From: Oscillospiraceae bacterium
Lineage (GTDB): Bacteria > Bacillota > Clostridia > Oscillospirales > Oscillospiraceae
Reading direction: 5' to 3'
Length of the DNA stretch: 64,000 nt
NCBI GenBank assembly: GCA_015067995.1
Contig: SVLJ01000016.1
Span: 1 to 64,000 of the forward strand
The notes below the pieces were generated by a model. The model searched no databases and had not been told where the DNA came from. It worked only from the letters and a program-made list of their open reading frames with translations. Shown here in pieces: positions 1 through 7,644 of the stretch (positions are counted from its first letter, which is position 1; every line of letters starts with the position of its first letter). The position numbers and the translations under genes were made by a program.

Positions 1-201
1 CAAGCCAAACTCCTTCTGATGAAGAAGGAAAAATCCGTTCTTCAAATTTCAGAAGAACTGGGATTTGCGTCATCCACCTATTTCACGCATAAGTTTACCA
101 AGACAGTTGGGATGTCACCGACCAAATTTGCCTCTTCGCCAGCCTCCTCAACAGGGCAGAAACTTCCTCCGCAAGGCCTCACAACCGGCCGGGACAACTG
201 A
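1..201 (+). CDS. AraC-family transcriptional regulator, C-terminal fragment
   Basis: The reading frame is open from base 1, so the start lies outside the window. The visible 66 codons contain the second helix-turn-helix of an AraC/XylS DNA-binding domain: ISEELGFASSTYFTHKFTK, followed by GMSPTKF, is the classic second HTH plus the 'G-x-S-P-x-x-F/Y' closing motif. In this family the pair of HTHs binds promoter DNA and an N-terminal domain senses a ligand; the sensor part cannot be seen. After the domain there is a Ser/Pro/Gly-rich tail of about 25 residues. The gene converges on the solute-binding gene at 455-2218, with a bidirectional terminator between them. Confidence 0.85.
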   Translation, partial: QAKLLLMKKEKSVLQISEELGFASSTYFTHKFTKTVGMSPTKFASSPASSTGQKLPPQGLTTGRDN

Positions 202-295
202 CCTTTCACCAGCCTTACCGCACACCCTTGTTCAATTCTCAAAACACAGCCGGCATTCTCCATCTGCTGCGGCCAAAGGATCATACATTACGGGC

Positions 296-344
296 AAAAC
301 CTCCATAGCGGTGATTCAGTTCTCACCGCTATGGAGGTTTTCTT
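296..344. terminator. Bidirectional intrinsic terminator
   Basis: Arms of 15 bp (CCTCCATAGCGGTGA and its complement) are separated by 8 bases. An A-run precedes the left arm and a T-run follows the right arm, so it can act on both strands. It closes the AraC-type gene and lies beyond the terminator of the convergent binding-protein gene. Confidence 0.85.
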
Positions 345-384
345 GATAGTTCTCCTTCTTGACCACAACGTACTTAGTAAACAA

Positions 385-418
385 GTTCCGGGAAACCGCA
401 ATTGCAGTTTCCCGGAAC
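385..418 (-). terminator. Intrinsic terminator of solute-binding gene 1
   Basis: A 12-bp stem, GTTCCGGGAAAC / GTTTCCCGGAAC, with a 10-base loop lies 36 bases past the stop codon of the minus-strand gene. The same stem recurs at 4394-4428 behind solute-binding gene 2, with 'CGGTTG..TTATTCAGATG' also kept next to it. Confidence 0.8.
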
Positions 419-454
419 GGTTGGCTTATTCAGATGGTACGCAATGCGAAAATC

Positions 455-2218
455 TTACTTCACGAAGTAGTCGTTCCAGTAGTAGTTGGTCTGGCCGACC
501 ATGGCGGAGACATAGTCACCGGAGCACCAGGAGTAACCAACCAGGTGGCCGAACAGGATGTAGGGGACCTCGTCAACGACGGCCTGCAGATAATCATTGT
601 ACGCGGCGACGGACTCAGCAGAGCCGGTGGGAGTGGTCTTCATGACGGCAATGGCAGCGTCCTTAGCGGGGCTGGACCACCAGCCCTGGGTGCCGGTGAC
701 GAAGGTGGAGTGCAGGACGGGGTTGGTCTCGTTCTTCTGGACCTCCCAGCAGCCGATGTCGTGGCCGGTGGCGGGATCCTTGCGCATGGCGGTGTGAGAG
801 CCGTTATCAACGACCAGCAGCTCGATCTTCATGCCGGCAGCCTCCAGCATGGGAACGACGGCCATGGCAGCCTTGTAGAAGTTACCGGAAGCGTGGGTCA
901 GGTAGACGATGGGCTCGCCGTTGTAGTTGGCGGCAGCCAGATACTCCTTGGCCTTGGCAACGTCATGGATGTTGTACTCGTTCTCTTCCATCTTGTTGCT
1001 GGCGTAAGCAGCGTTGGACTTCATGACAGAGTAGGGATCCAGAACGACACGGTCCTGACGGCCGCCGGCAACTGCCAGCAGAGCGGCGTTGGCGTCCACG
1101 GCAGCGCGGATGGCCTTACGGACGTTGACGTTGGCCACAGGGCTGTCAGTGTTGGTCTCGTGCAGGTTGAAGAAGATACCGTGGGTCCAGGAGGTACCGG
1201 CGTCCCACTTCTTCAGGCCCATGGCCAGAGCGGTGTCCCACATGTCGGACTGGACGGCGCCGCGGTGATAGTCACCGGCCAGAGTGCCAGCGGTCTGGGA
1301 AGCGGTATCGGTGTTGACGGAGAAGGTGATGGTGTCGAAGTAAGCCATGCGGGGAGCGGCGGGGCCGATGGCGTCCTCGTTGCCCTCAGCGATGATCTCA
1401 TAGTTCTCGTTGCGCTCGAGGACGATCTCGGTGTCGCCGCGCCAGCTCTTCAGCACGTAGGGACCGGAGCCGATGCAGTCCTTCTCATCGTTGATCTCCT
1501 TGACGGTGGTGCAGCCCCAGGTCAGGTCGGTGGCGGGGTCATAGGTACCGGTGGACCAGTCGGGAGCCCACTTCTCGCAGATCTCCTTGGGCATGATCAC
1601 GAAGGAGCCGGAGACAGAGCTGATGACGGGCAGGAAGTTGATGTTGTAGCTCTCAGTCTGGAAGATCAGCTTGTCGCCCTCGATCTTCCAGGTGGTGCCC
1701 TTCCAGGTCTTGTCGTAACCGGACTGGGTGGTGTAGCACATGGCGGCAAAGCGGCGCAGAGAAGCCTCGATGTCCTCCATCTCGATCTTCTCACCGGTGG
1801 AGAAGTGACGATCCAGCAGGGTCAGTGTGTAGGTGCAGCCGTCGGCAGAGATCTCATAATCCATGATGCAGGGATAGACCTTACCGTTGGTGTCCTGAGT
1901 CAGCAGGTGCTCCCAGATGTGCAGGGCGAAACGGTTGACGTACAGGGAGCCGGAGTTGGAGCTGTGCATGTCCATGGTGGGGGACACGCCGGTGAAGACG
2001 GAGATCATGTCGCCGCCGTACTTGTCAGCGTTGTCCTTCTTCAGCTGCTCAGCCTTGGTGAGGGTAGTCTCAGCGGGCTTGTCGGTGCCGGGTGTACTGG
2101 TGCTGGGTGTGCTGGTGGTGGGATTGCTGGGGGTGCTGCTGGTGGGCTTGTCGCCGCCGCAGGCCACCAGTGCCATGGTCATGACCAGAGCAAGGATCAG
2201 TGCGATGGTTCTTTTCAT
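455..2218 (-). CDS. Family-5 (OppA/DppA-like) solute-binding lipoprotein, paralogue 1
   Basis: Predicted extracellular peptide- or nickel-type ABC substrate-binding lipoprotein of 587 residues, usual length for SBP_bac_5. The start chosen is the ATG at 2218, six bases after AGGAGG; a longer frame upstream lacks a ribosome site. Residues 1-20 form a lipoprotein signal peptide ending in the lipobox LVAC, with Cys20 as the expected lipidated residue. A Thr/Ser/Pro-rich linker (about 22-60) follows, then the binding domain, including 'ISADGCTYTLTLLDRHFSTG', typical of the family. No permease or ATPase genes are nearby, so the partner transporter must be elsewhere. It is divergent from a LysR gene at 2703. 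Substrate unknown. Paralogues are at 4466-6208 and 15597-17342. Confidence 0.92.
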   Translation of the reverse strand: MKRTIALILALVMTMALVACGGDKPTSSTPSNPTTSTPSTSTPGTDKPAETTLTKAEQLKKDNADKYGGDMISVFTGVSPTMDMHSSNSGSLYVNRFALHIWEHLLTQDTNGKVYPCIMDYEISADGCTYTLTLLDRHFSTGEKIEMEDIEASLRRFAAMCYTTQSGYDKTWKGTTWKIEGDKLIFQTESYNINFLPVISSVSGSFVIMPKEICEKWAPDWSTGTYDPATDLTWGCTTVKEINDEKDCIGSGPYVLKSWRGDTEIVLERNENYEIIAEGNEDAIGPAAPRMAYFDTITFSVNTDTASQTAGTLAGDYHRGAVQSDMWDTALAMGLKKWDAGTSWTHGIFFNLHETNTDSPVANVNVRKAIRAAVDANAALLAVAGGRQDRVVLDPYSVMKSNAAYASNKMEENEYNIHDVAKAKEYLAAANYNGEPIVYLTHASGNFYKAAMAVVPMLEAAGMKIELLVVDNGSHTAMRKDPATGHDIGCWEVQKNETNPVLHSTFVTGTQGWWSSPAKDAAIAVMKTTPTGSAESVAAYNDYLQAVVDEVPYILFGHLVGYSWCSGDYVSAMVGQTNYYWNDYFVK

Positions 2219-2243
2219 TTTGTTTCCTCCTATTGTTTTTTCT

Positions 2244-2273
2244 ATCATACGCCCCGCCATGCAGAGACGTTAT
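2244..2273 (-). promoter_or_regulatory. Probable promoter of solute-binding gene 1
   Basis: On the minus strand TATGAT (2249-2244) lies 18 bases after ATAACG (2273-2268). The -35 is weak. The same layout, GGTCAT-(A/G)-AC ... TATGATAGA, precedes solute-binding gene 2, which supports it. Confidence 0.45.
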
Positions 2274-2367
2274 GACCATCGTCAGAGCAAAGTCCGCTGA
2301 ACTCCATTTCCGCCTAACGGCGAAAACTTCGTTCACTCCCTTGCTCTTCCTCTTTCCCACGACAAAC

Positions 2368-2466
2368 GCTGCGCAGCCGTTGGCAGCTCCGCTGCCTTAC
2401 GGATGCGGCGTACCCCTTGCGGGTGCTGCACAGCCATTAGCGGCTTTGCCGCCTTACGGATGCTCC
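2368..2466. repeat. Two imperfect 42-base direct repeats
   Basis: Copies at 2368-2409 and 2425-2466 share the pattern GCTGC(G/A)CAGCC(G/A)TT(G/A)GC(A/G)GCT followed by TGCCTTACGGATGC-type sequence. Each copy can fold on itself (GGCAG/CTGCC or GGCGG-type arms). They sit in the 484-base intergenic stretch upstream of solute-binding gene 1 and contain no credible gene. Confidence 0.6.
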
Positions 2467-2500
2467 GCTGGTTTGCCGCGGGAACCCTTATATATTTGGA

Positions 2501-2589
2501 AACGGCGGCAGAAACGGCATGAAAAGAGCACATGACACAGATGGGAACCCAAAACCATCATTATCAGGAGGCCCGTCTCTGCCGCCGTT
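2501..2589 (-). ncRNA. Structured 89-bp element, copy 1
   Basis: Long-range arms ACGGCGGCAGA-GACGG and CCGTT-TCTGCCGCCGT enclose about 55 bases that can form an inner GATGG/CCATC hairpin. On the minus strand the single non-Watson-Crick position is a G-U pair; on the plus strand it is an A-C mismatch, so the minus-strand RNA folds better. That is the strand of the downstream solute-binding gene. A second copy at 6279-6368 differs by one substitution and one indel, while the flanks differ. It could be a leader RNA, a terminator/attenuator or a small mobile repeat. No known riboswitch is recognised. Confidence 0.5.
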
Positions 2590-2624
2590 GTCCACAAAGG
2601 GAAATGAATCCAACCTCCCGCGGC

Positions 2625-2653
2625 TTGACACCTGCCGCCGGGATTTCTATAAT
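2625..2653 (+). promoter_or_regulatory. Consensus sigma-A promoter of LysR gene 1
   Basis: TTGACA (2625-2630), a 17-base spacer and TATAAT (2648-2653) give a perfect consensus promoter about 50 bases before the LysR start at 2703. Confidence 0.85.
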
Positions 2654-2702
2654 AAACGTGACAGTTCGCTTCGTTTTATCCACCATGTCAGGAGGACAGT
2701 CC

Positions 2703-3635
2703 ATGAACTATCAAAGCGCCAGAATCTTCTTATCTGTCGTGGAGCTCGGGAGCTTTTCCGCTGCCGCCAGCGCCCTCTATCTCTCCCGTCCCGCAGTCTC
2801 CTCCTATCTCAGCCGTCTGGAGGAAGAGCTGGGCGTCCGGTTGTTTGTGCGGCAGAGAGGTGTTCAGAAAGTCACACTGACGCCGGAAGGAACCAACTTC
2901 ATCCCGGTGGCCAAGAAATTGCTGCAGGGAGAAAAGCTTCTTCAGGAATTCAAGGATGCCTGCAATCAAAAAACCCTTCGGATCGGCGCAGCCCACGCCA
3001 CCCACGAGTACATGATTGCGCCCATTGCGGAAAAGCTGCAGCAAAAGCTTCCCCAGGTGGATCTGCAGCTGTATATCATTCCGACAGGAACCGCCAATGA
3101 TATGAACAGTCCGTCACACTATGATATTGCGATCCGCTTCTATTATTGGGGATACGGAACCTCCACATCCCTGTTCACAAATATCCCGTTCTTTCAGGAT
3201 CCGTCATACGTCCTCTGCCCAGCCGAGACCCCTCTGCCTGACAGATGCCTTTGCCCGGAGGATCTGGACCCAAACTTCCAAATCCGGCGGGCCATTATGA
3301 CAGAAAACACCGCCGTCTGGTATCAACAGCACTTTCCGGACTGCGGCATTTCCCATGCCCCATCCGTCATGAACATGCTGAATATTCCTCGCTGTTTCAA
3401 GGATCCCCGCTGCTGGGCACTCGTGCCTGCCAGCATCGTCGGATACCTGACGGCAGAACACCCGGGCGAGCTGACTTACAGGCCGATCATTCCGGCGCCG
3501 CCGCCCCGCTCCGGTAATATCATTGTCTCAAAATCCTACTACAGACAGGATGTGATCGATACCTTCCTCTGCTGCTGTAGGGAATATCTGGAAGAGCGGC
3601 CCTATCTGAAAAGTCTCCTTTCGGATAACGGTTGA
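2703..3635 (+). CDS. LysR-family regulator 1 (paired with solute-binding gene 1)
   Basis: LysR-type transcriptional regulator of 310 residues, normal length. The start is the ATG at 2703 with AGGAGG about 7 bases upstream; a longer in-frame extension lacks a ribosome site. Residues 1-60 are the winged HTH (YQSARIFLSVVELGSFSAAA.., then LEEELGVRLFVR). The rest is the periplasmic-binding-like effector domain. It shares with the LysR genes at 6721 and 17619 a distinctive 'R-G-V-x-x-V-x-L-T-x-x-G' stretch and a late 'W-A-L/V-x-P-x-x-I' motif, so the three form one subfamily. It is divergent from solute-binding gene 1 and probably controls it; the effector is unknown. A perfect promoter lies just upstream. 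Confidence 0.9.
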   Translation: MNYQSARIFLSVVELGSFSAAASALYLSRPAVSSYLSRLEEELGVRLFVRQRGVQKVTLTPEGTNFIPVAKKLLQGEKLLQEFKDACNQKTLRIGAAHATHEYMIAPIAEKLQQKLPQVDLQLYIIPTGTANDMNSPSHYDIAIRFYYWGYGTSTSLFTNIPFFQDPSYVLCPAETPLPDRCLCPEDLDPNFQIRRAIMTENTAVWYQQHFPDCGISHAPSVMNMLNIPRCFKDPRCWALVPASIVGYLTAEHPGELTYRPIIPAPPPRSGNIIVSKSYYRQDVIDTFLCCCREYLEERPYLKSLLSDNG

Positions 3636-3822
3636 CACATCCGTTGGCCCAAAGTATACCATGCACAAAGAGCAAATAACAGCAAAAGCGGCATTTCCAA
3701 ATGTTCCGATTTCACTGACAAAACGAAACATTTTGTGACGTTCCGCTTCTGTTTATAACCACGCGTTCTTATGCTCATCACTTGGCCGACGATATCAGTC
3801 GCCATAAAAAGGCGAAAAAAGA

Positions 3823-3853
3823 GACGATGGAGAACGCATTCTCCATCGTCTTT
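3823..3853 (+). terminator. Intrinsic terminator, dispersed copy A
   Basis: Arms GACGATGGAGAA / TTCTCCATCGTC with loop CGCA are followed by TTTAT. A run of A precedes the stem. A near copy, including the following CTTTATCTGG, is at 18943-18973. It likely ends the LysR 1 transcript, about 190 bases past its stop. The rest of 3636-3912 holds no gene apart from the tRNA fragment. Confidence 0.65.
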
Positions 3854-3856
3854 ATC

Positions 3857-3879
3857 TGGTTGCGGGGACAGGACTTGAA
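3857..3879 (-). repeat. tRNA-fMet 3'-end fragment (attachment-site-like)
   Basis: Twenty-two of 23 bases match the acceptor/T-arm 3' end, including CCA, of the intact initiator tRNA at 42707-42782, in the same orientation. Only the 3' end is present: no anticodon or D-arm follows. Such 3'-end duplications are the usual footprint of tRNA-targeted integrative elements. It directly abuts truncated IS200 sequence. Confidence 0.6.
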
Positions 3880-3912
3880 GTTGCCGACCCCAAATTTGAT
3901 ATGTGACAAACC

Positions 3913-4254
3913 TCACTCATAGGTGTTATTTAGCATGGCTCCAACGACTGTTCCATGTTTGTACTTTAGGTTGGCGTGCCGGTCAAATATCATTAAGCTA
4001 CTCTTGCTTTTCAGGTATCCCATATACTGAGCTACACTCAAATGCGGTGGTATGCACACCAGCATATGGATATGATCGCGGCAGCATTCTGCCGCCACAA
4101 TCTCTACACCCTTTCTTTCACTCAGCTCTCGCAAGATCTTCCCTACATCTGCCTTGATTTTCCCATACACTATCCGTCTTCGATACTTGGGCGCAAACAC
4201 GATGTGATACTTGCTCCGCCACTTACTGTGTGATAAACTTTTGATGTCATCCAT
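3913..4254 (-). pseudogene. tnpA: IS200/IS605 transposase TnpA, truncated
   Basis: Y1 HUH transposase remnant of 113 residues; intact members are around 130-155. Residues HIVFAPKYRRR and DHIHML (the HUH metal-binding motif) are intact. The frame breaks after NLKYKHG, where family members continue to the catalytic tyrosine helix (a G-Y-Y-V type motif). That segment and the tyrosine are missing, so the protein cannot cleave DNA. The start chosen is the ATG at 4254, nine bases after AGGAGG. That ribosome site lies in the left arm of a long hairpin (4261-4320), matching the known sequestering of tnpA translation in IS200. Confidence 0.8.
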
Positions 4255-4260
4255 TGACAC

Positions 4261-4320
4261 GAACCTCCTGTGTTTTTGAGTGTGGTTGCCAGACCGCTTT
4301 CAGTCTAACACAGGAGGTTC
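4261..4320 (-). promoter_or_regulatory. Hairpin masking the tnpA ribosome-binding site
   Basis: Arms GAACCTCCTGTGTT (4261-4274) and its exact complement (4307-4320) flank 32 bases. On the minus strand the downstream arm carries AGGAGG, the tnpA Shine-Dalgarno. Such stem-loops hold down transposase translation in IS200 elements. Confidence 0.7.
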
Positions 4321-4393
4321 TTCTTTTTACTAAAAGTGTTTTTATCGACCACCAGTTGAACTGGTGGTTTATTTGCGCTAAAGCTCCAAAAAA

Positions 4394-4428
4394 GTTCCGG
4401 GAAACCGCTGTATGCAGTTTCCCGGAAC
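4394..4428 (-). terminator. Intrinsic terminator of solute-binding gene 2
   Basis: The same 12-bp stem as at 385-418 (GTTCCGGGAAAC / GTTTCCCGGAAC) with a loop of similar length. On the minus strand it is followed by TTTTTTGG. Confidence 0.85.
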
Positions 4429-4465
4429 GGTTGATTTATTCAGATGATATGCAGTGCAGGTGTTC

Positions 4466-6208
4466 TTATCTCTTTCTGGGATTCTCGGTGAAGTAGGCGT
4501 TCCAGTAATAATAGTTCATCTGGCCGGCGGTGTTCTTCTCCACGTTGCCCTGGCTCCACTCTGTACCGGTGGGGTTGCCGAACAGGATGTAGGGGCACTC
4601 GTCGATGACGGCCTGCGTGTAGTCCACATAGGCCTTCACAGACTCGGGAGAGCCGGTGGGAGTGGTCTTCATGATGGCGATGGCAGCGTCCTTGGCGGGG
4701 CTGGACCACCAGCCCTGGGTGCCGGTGACGAAGGTGCTGTGCAGCACGGGGTTCTCGGTGTTCTTCTGGACCTCCCAGCAGCCGATGTCGTGACCGGTCT
4801 TGGGATCCTTACGCAGAGCGCCGTGAGAGCCGGCGTCAACAGCCATCAGTTCCACCTTCAGGCCGATGGACTCCATGGCGGGGATGACCACCATGGCGGT
4901 CTTGTAGAAGGCACCGGTGGTGGTGGCATTGGTCAGATACACGATGGGAGTGCCGTCATAGTTAGCAGCCTTCACATAAGCCTCGGCCTTGGCCTTATCC
5001 TTCACGTTCCACTCACCGGAGTCCACCAGCATGGTGTTGTGGTAGGCAGCACTTTCTTTAACAACGGGAGTAGGAGTCAGCGGATAGTCGATTTTTTTCG
5101 CATCGCCATTGCAGATGGCCAGCATGATAGCGTCTACATCCAGGATGGCGCGGATGGCCTTGCGGATGTTGACATTATAGATAGGGCTGTCGCTGTTGGA
5201 AGCGTCCAAGTTGAAGAAGATACCGTGGGTCCAGGTGGTACCGGCAGAGCGGGTCTTCAGACCCTGAGCCAGAGCCGTTTCCGTCATTTCAGCCTGGATG
5301 CTGCCGATGTCATACTCGCCGGCCAGAGTAGCAGCGGTACGGGAAGAAGCGTCCTTGTTCAGCTGCCAGGTGATGGAGTCCAGGTAGCACTTGGCTTCCT
5401 TGGCGACGCCCACGGCGCCCTCATTCACGATGGGGACATACTTGTCGTTGCGGACCATGGTGAACTCTTCTTCCCTCCACTTGCTGATCTTGTAGGGACC
5501 GGAGCCGATGGCATCCTCGACCTTGTCGATGATGGGAGCGGTGGCGCCCATCACCAGACCGCTGGCGTGCTGGGTACCGCCGGTGACGGGGTACTTATCG
5601 CAGATGGCCTTGGGCAGGATCTTGAACACGGTGCCATCAGCCACCAGACCGGACAGCAGGTTGATATTGTAGCTCTCGGTGGTGAAGACAACGGTATTGC
5701 CCTCCACCTTGTAGGTGGTGCCCTCAAAATACTTTTTGAAGGTGGCCTCCGTGAGCAGGGCAGCGCCGCGGCGAATAGAAGCGTCCACGTCCTCAATGGT
5801 GACCTTCTCACCGTTGGAGAAATAGCGCTCACGCAGGGTGAACTTGTAAGTCAGGCCGTCGGCAGACTCCTCCAGATCACAGATCTGAGGATAGTTCTTG
5901 CCGTTGATGTCCTTCACGGCCATGCCCTCGGTATAGTGCAGGATGGAGTACTTGTTGCCCAGGGTGGACTGGGACTGCTGATGGGGGTCGAAGCTGGTCC
6001 AGGCGTTACTGTTGCCGATGATCAAATCGCCGCCGTATTTGTCAGCGTCGGGATCAGCGGGCTTATCGGGAGTTGCGGGAGTGCTGGTGGTGGGGTTGCT
6101 GGGTGTGCTGGGGTTGGTGGGGGTACTGGTGGTGGGCTTGTCGCCGCCGCAGGCCACCAGTGCCATGGTCATGACCAGGGCCAGGATCAGTGCGATGATT
6201 CTTTTCAT
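4466..6208 (-). CDS. Family-5 solute-binding lipoprotein, paralogue 2
   Basis: A 580-residue extracellular ABC substrate-binding lipoprotein closely related to the proteins at 455-2218 and 15597-17342. The start at 6208 follows AGGAGG by seven bases. Signal peptide residues 1-20 end in LVAC (Cys20). A Thr/Pro/Asn-rich linker extends to about residue 52, and the SBP_bac_5 domain follows (for example ESADGLTYKFTLRERYFSNG). The middle stretch around GTQGWWSSPAKDAAIA is nearly identical in all three paralogues, so ligand specificity probably differs elsewhere. No transport partner genes are adjacent. The nearest regulator upstream on the same strand is the LysR at 6721. Confidence 0.92.
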   Translation of the reverse strand: MKRIIALILALVMTMALVACGGDKPTTSTPTNPSTPSNPTTSTPATPDKPADPDADKYGGDLIIGNSNAWTSFDPHQQSQSTLGNKYSILHYTEGMAVKDINGKNYPQICDLEESADGLTYKFTLRERYFSNGEKVTIEDVDASIRRGAALLTEATFKKYFEGTTYKVEGNTVVFTTESYNINLLSGLVADGTVFKILPKAICDKYPVTGGTQHASGLVMGATAPIIDKVEDAIGSGPYKISKWREEEFTMVRNDKYVPIVNEGAVGVAKEAKCYLDSITWQLNKDASSRTAATLAGEYDIGSIQAEMTETALAQGLKTRSAGTTWTHGIFFNLDASNSDSPIYNVNIRKAIRAILDVDAIMLAICNGDAKKIDYPLTPTPVVKESAAYHNTMLVDSGEWNVKDKAKAEAYVKAANYDGTPIVYLTNATTTGAFYKTAMVVIPAMESIGLKVELMAVDAGSHGALRKDPKTGHDIGCWEVQKNTENPVLHSTFVTGTQGWWSSPAKDAAIAIMKTTPTGSPESVKAYVDYTQAVIDECPYILFGNPTGTEWSQGNVEKNTAGQMNYYYWNAYFTENPRKR

Positions 6209-6232
6209 GGTATATCCTCCTATTTTTTATCT

Positions 6233-6262
6233 ATCATACACACTCTGTAAAGAGTATGTCAT
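6233..6262 (-). promoter_or_regulatory. Probable promoter of solute-binding gene 2 with internal dyad
   Basis: Minus-strand ATGACA (6262-6257), an 18-base spacer and TATGAT (6238-6233). The spacer holds the dyad ACTCT-TTAC-AGAGT (6255-6242), a possible operator. The layout matches that of solute-binding gene 1. Confidence 0.6.
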
Positions 6263-6278
6263 GACCTGATATATTGAA

Positions 6279-6368
6279 AACGGCGGCAGAAACGGCATGA
6301 AAAGAGCACATGACACGGATGGGAACCCAAAACCATCATTTATCAGGAGGCCCGTCTCTGCCGCCGTT
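6279..6368 (-). ncRNA. Structured 90-bp element, copy 2
   Basis: Nearly identical to 2501-2589 and in the same orientation relative to a solute-binding gene. It lies upstream of the probable promoter at 6233-6262, so unless there is a second promoter it is not in the mRNA leader of that start site. This leaves open whether it is an RNA leader, a separate small RNA or a DNA repeat. Confidence 0.5.
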
Positions 6369-6720
6369 TTTCACCGGTTATCATCAAAGAAATACATCCC
6401 ATCCCGCCTGACAACAGAAATCATACATGTCACGCCATCATAAAATGATCGACAAATTATACATGTTGTTCTTTTTGATCGTTCTTGGATTGGAATACAT
6501 TTCCCTGTGTTTTCCGTTGTTTCATCATCATAGACCACAAATTTCAGGCTGTCAAATGGCCAGAAAATCTCACATCTTCGGCAACTTTACGGCCGCGCGG
6601 CTTTTTTGTGCAGGATGAACGAAAGCAGCCCTCCCAGCTTGGGAGGGCTGCACAAAACCTGTTCACTTCTTCGGACATCTAACTTCAAAACTTCCGACAT
6701 ATCCATGCCCGGCTCCATCC
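6369..6720. other. Intergenic stretch, no gene
   Basis: It is AT-richer than its neighbours. No frame has a credible ribosome site plus codon pattern. It contains the terminator at 6625-6651 for LysR 2 and possible promoter-like TATAAT/TATGAT boxes on the minus strand around 6420-6465 that could feed solute-binding gene 2 through the structured element. Confidence 0.5.
6625..6651 (-). terminator. Terminator-like hairpin of LysR gene 2
   Basis: A stem of 12 bp (GCAGCCCTCCCA / TGGGAGGGCTGC) with loop GCT. On the minus strand it is followed by TTTCGTT. It lies 70 bases past the LysR stop. Confidence 0.65.
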
Positions 6721-7644
6721 TCATGGTGCCGGCGGCTGTTTCAGGTGCGGTCTTTCCTCCGCGTATTCTGCACAGCTCTTCAGAATACACTGCAGAACCT
6801 CCGTATCTGTATAGGACCGAAAGGCCACCAGAGAGCAGGGAAGGGGCGGCGGTTCGGGAGCGATCCAGCGTATGGTCAGTTCCTGTGGCCTGCGTGCCAC
6901 CGCCTGCCGAGCGATATCGTTCGGCATCACCGCCCAGCAGCGCGGGTCTGTCAGATAGTACTCTATGGCAGACCAGCCCGGAACCTTCATCATAGGCTCG
7001 CCTTCCAGATGACAGGTTCGCCGCCAGGCAGGGCCCTTCGATGATACATATCTCGTCTTGGAATACTGGATCTCAAACGCCACATCCAGATCCTCCGGTG
7101 TCAGCACCCGGTCCGGGAAAACGGTATTCGCAGGGCAAAGAATGCAGCGCGATTCATAGAACAGCGGAAAGTATACCAGCATCGGATGCTCGTTAGGCCC
7201 TCCGTAATAGATGGCTGCATCAAATGTCTGCGACTTGAGGTCCCGGGACCAGGCCGATCCGTCCGGAAGGTAAACCAGCTGCACGGTCAGATTGGGCAGG
7301 TCCTGTTTCAGACAACGAACGATCCGCGGAACGATCTCCTCATGCGCTCTGGTGCCGGCGGCCAGCCGCAGAACACGCTGTTTTGACGCACGGACAAAAT
7401 CGTGGAGGTGCTGGTCCATCTCTTCCCACTCGTTCACAAGGGGAACAAATTTTTTACCCGCCGGAGTCAGCGTCACCTTGCGAACGCCGCGCTCCCGCAC
7501 GATCAGCTGTACGCCCAGCTCCTCTTCCAGCTGCTTCAGCGCCTCCGACACCGTGGAACGGGTGTAGTTCAGGGATTTTGCCGCAGCGGAAATATTCTGA
7601 TGCTCCAGAATCGCCTGAAAGACTTTTATGTTCTGATAGTTCAT
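6721..7644 (-). CDS. LysR-family regulator 2
   Basis: LysR-type regulator of 307 residues. The start is the ATG at 7644, six bases after GGGAGGG. The N-terminal winged HTH (residues 1-60: YQNIKVFQAILEHQNISAAA, then LEEELGVQLIVRERGV) is followed by the effector-binding fold. It belongs to the subfamily of the LysR genes at 2703 and 17619. It is upstream of and co-oriented with solute-binding gene 2, about 510 bases away and with its own terminator between them, so the two are probably separate transcripts. A role in controlling that gene is inferred from the repeated pairing in this window. Confidence 0.9.
   Translation of the reverse strand: MNYQNIKVFQAILEHQNISAAAKSLNYTRSTVSEALKQLEEELGVQLIVRERGVRKVTLTPAGKKFVPLVNEWEEMDQHLHDFVRASKQRVLRLAAGTRAHEEIVPRIVRCLKQDLPNLTVQLVYLPDGSAWSRDLKSQTFDAAIYYGGPNEHPMLVYFPLFYESRCILCPANTVFPDRVLTPEDLDVAFEIQYSKTRYVSSKGPAWRRTCHLEGEPMMKVPGWSAIEYYLTDPRCWAVMPNDIARQAVARRPQELTIRWIAPEPPPLPCSLVAFRSYTDTEVLQCILKSCAEYAEERPHLKQPPAP

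Larger units (their letters stand above)
3880..4375 (-). mobile_element. IS200-type insertion sequence, truncated at its right side
   Basis: It contains the transposase remnant at 3913-4254 and a subterminal hairpin ACCACCAG-TTGAA-CTGGTGGT at 4348-4368 typical of IS200/IS605 ends. The other end has no matching hairpin and runs straight into the tRNA fragment, so that side was lost. Exact borders cannot be fixed from the sequence alone. Confidence 0.65.

Noticed and set aside
359-2275. Very long Gly/Val-rich open frame opposite solute-binding gene 1 (and similar ones opposite 4466-6208 and 15597-17342)
   Set aside because: It mirrors the codons of the real gene on the other strand, has no ribosome site and has a low-complexity composition. 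The lipoprotein reading has signal peptide, ribosome site and family motifs.
2519-3100. Plus-strand frame starting within the structured element and running into LysR 1
   Set aside because: It is out of frame with LysR, Arg/Ser-rich and lacks a ribosome site.
3823-3879. Complete tRNA gene on the minus strand at 3.86 kb
   Set aside because: Only the acceptor and T-arm 3' half match; there is no anticodon arm, D-arm or 5' acceptor strand.
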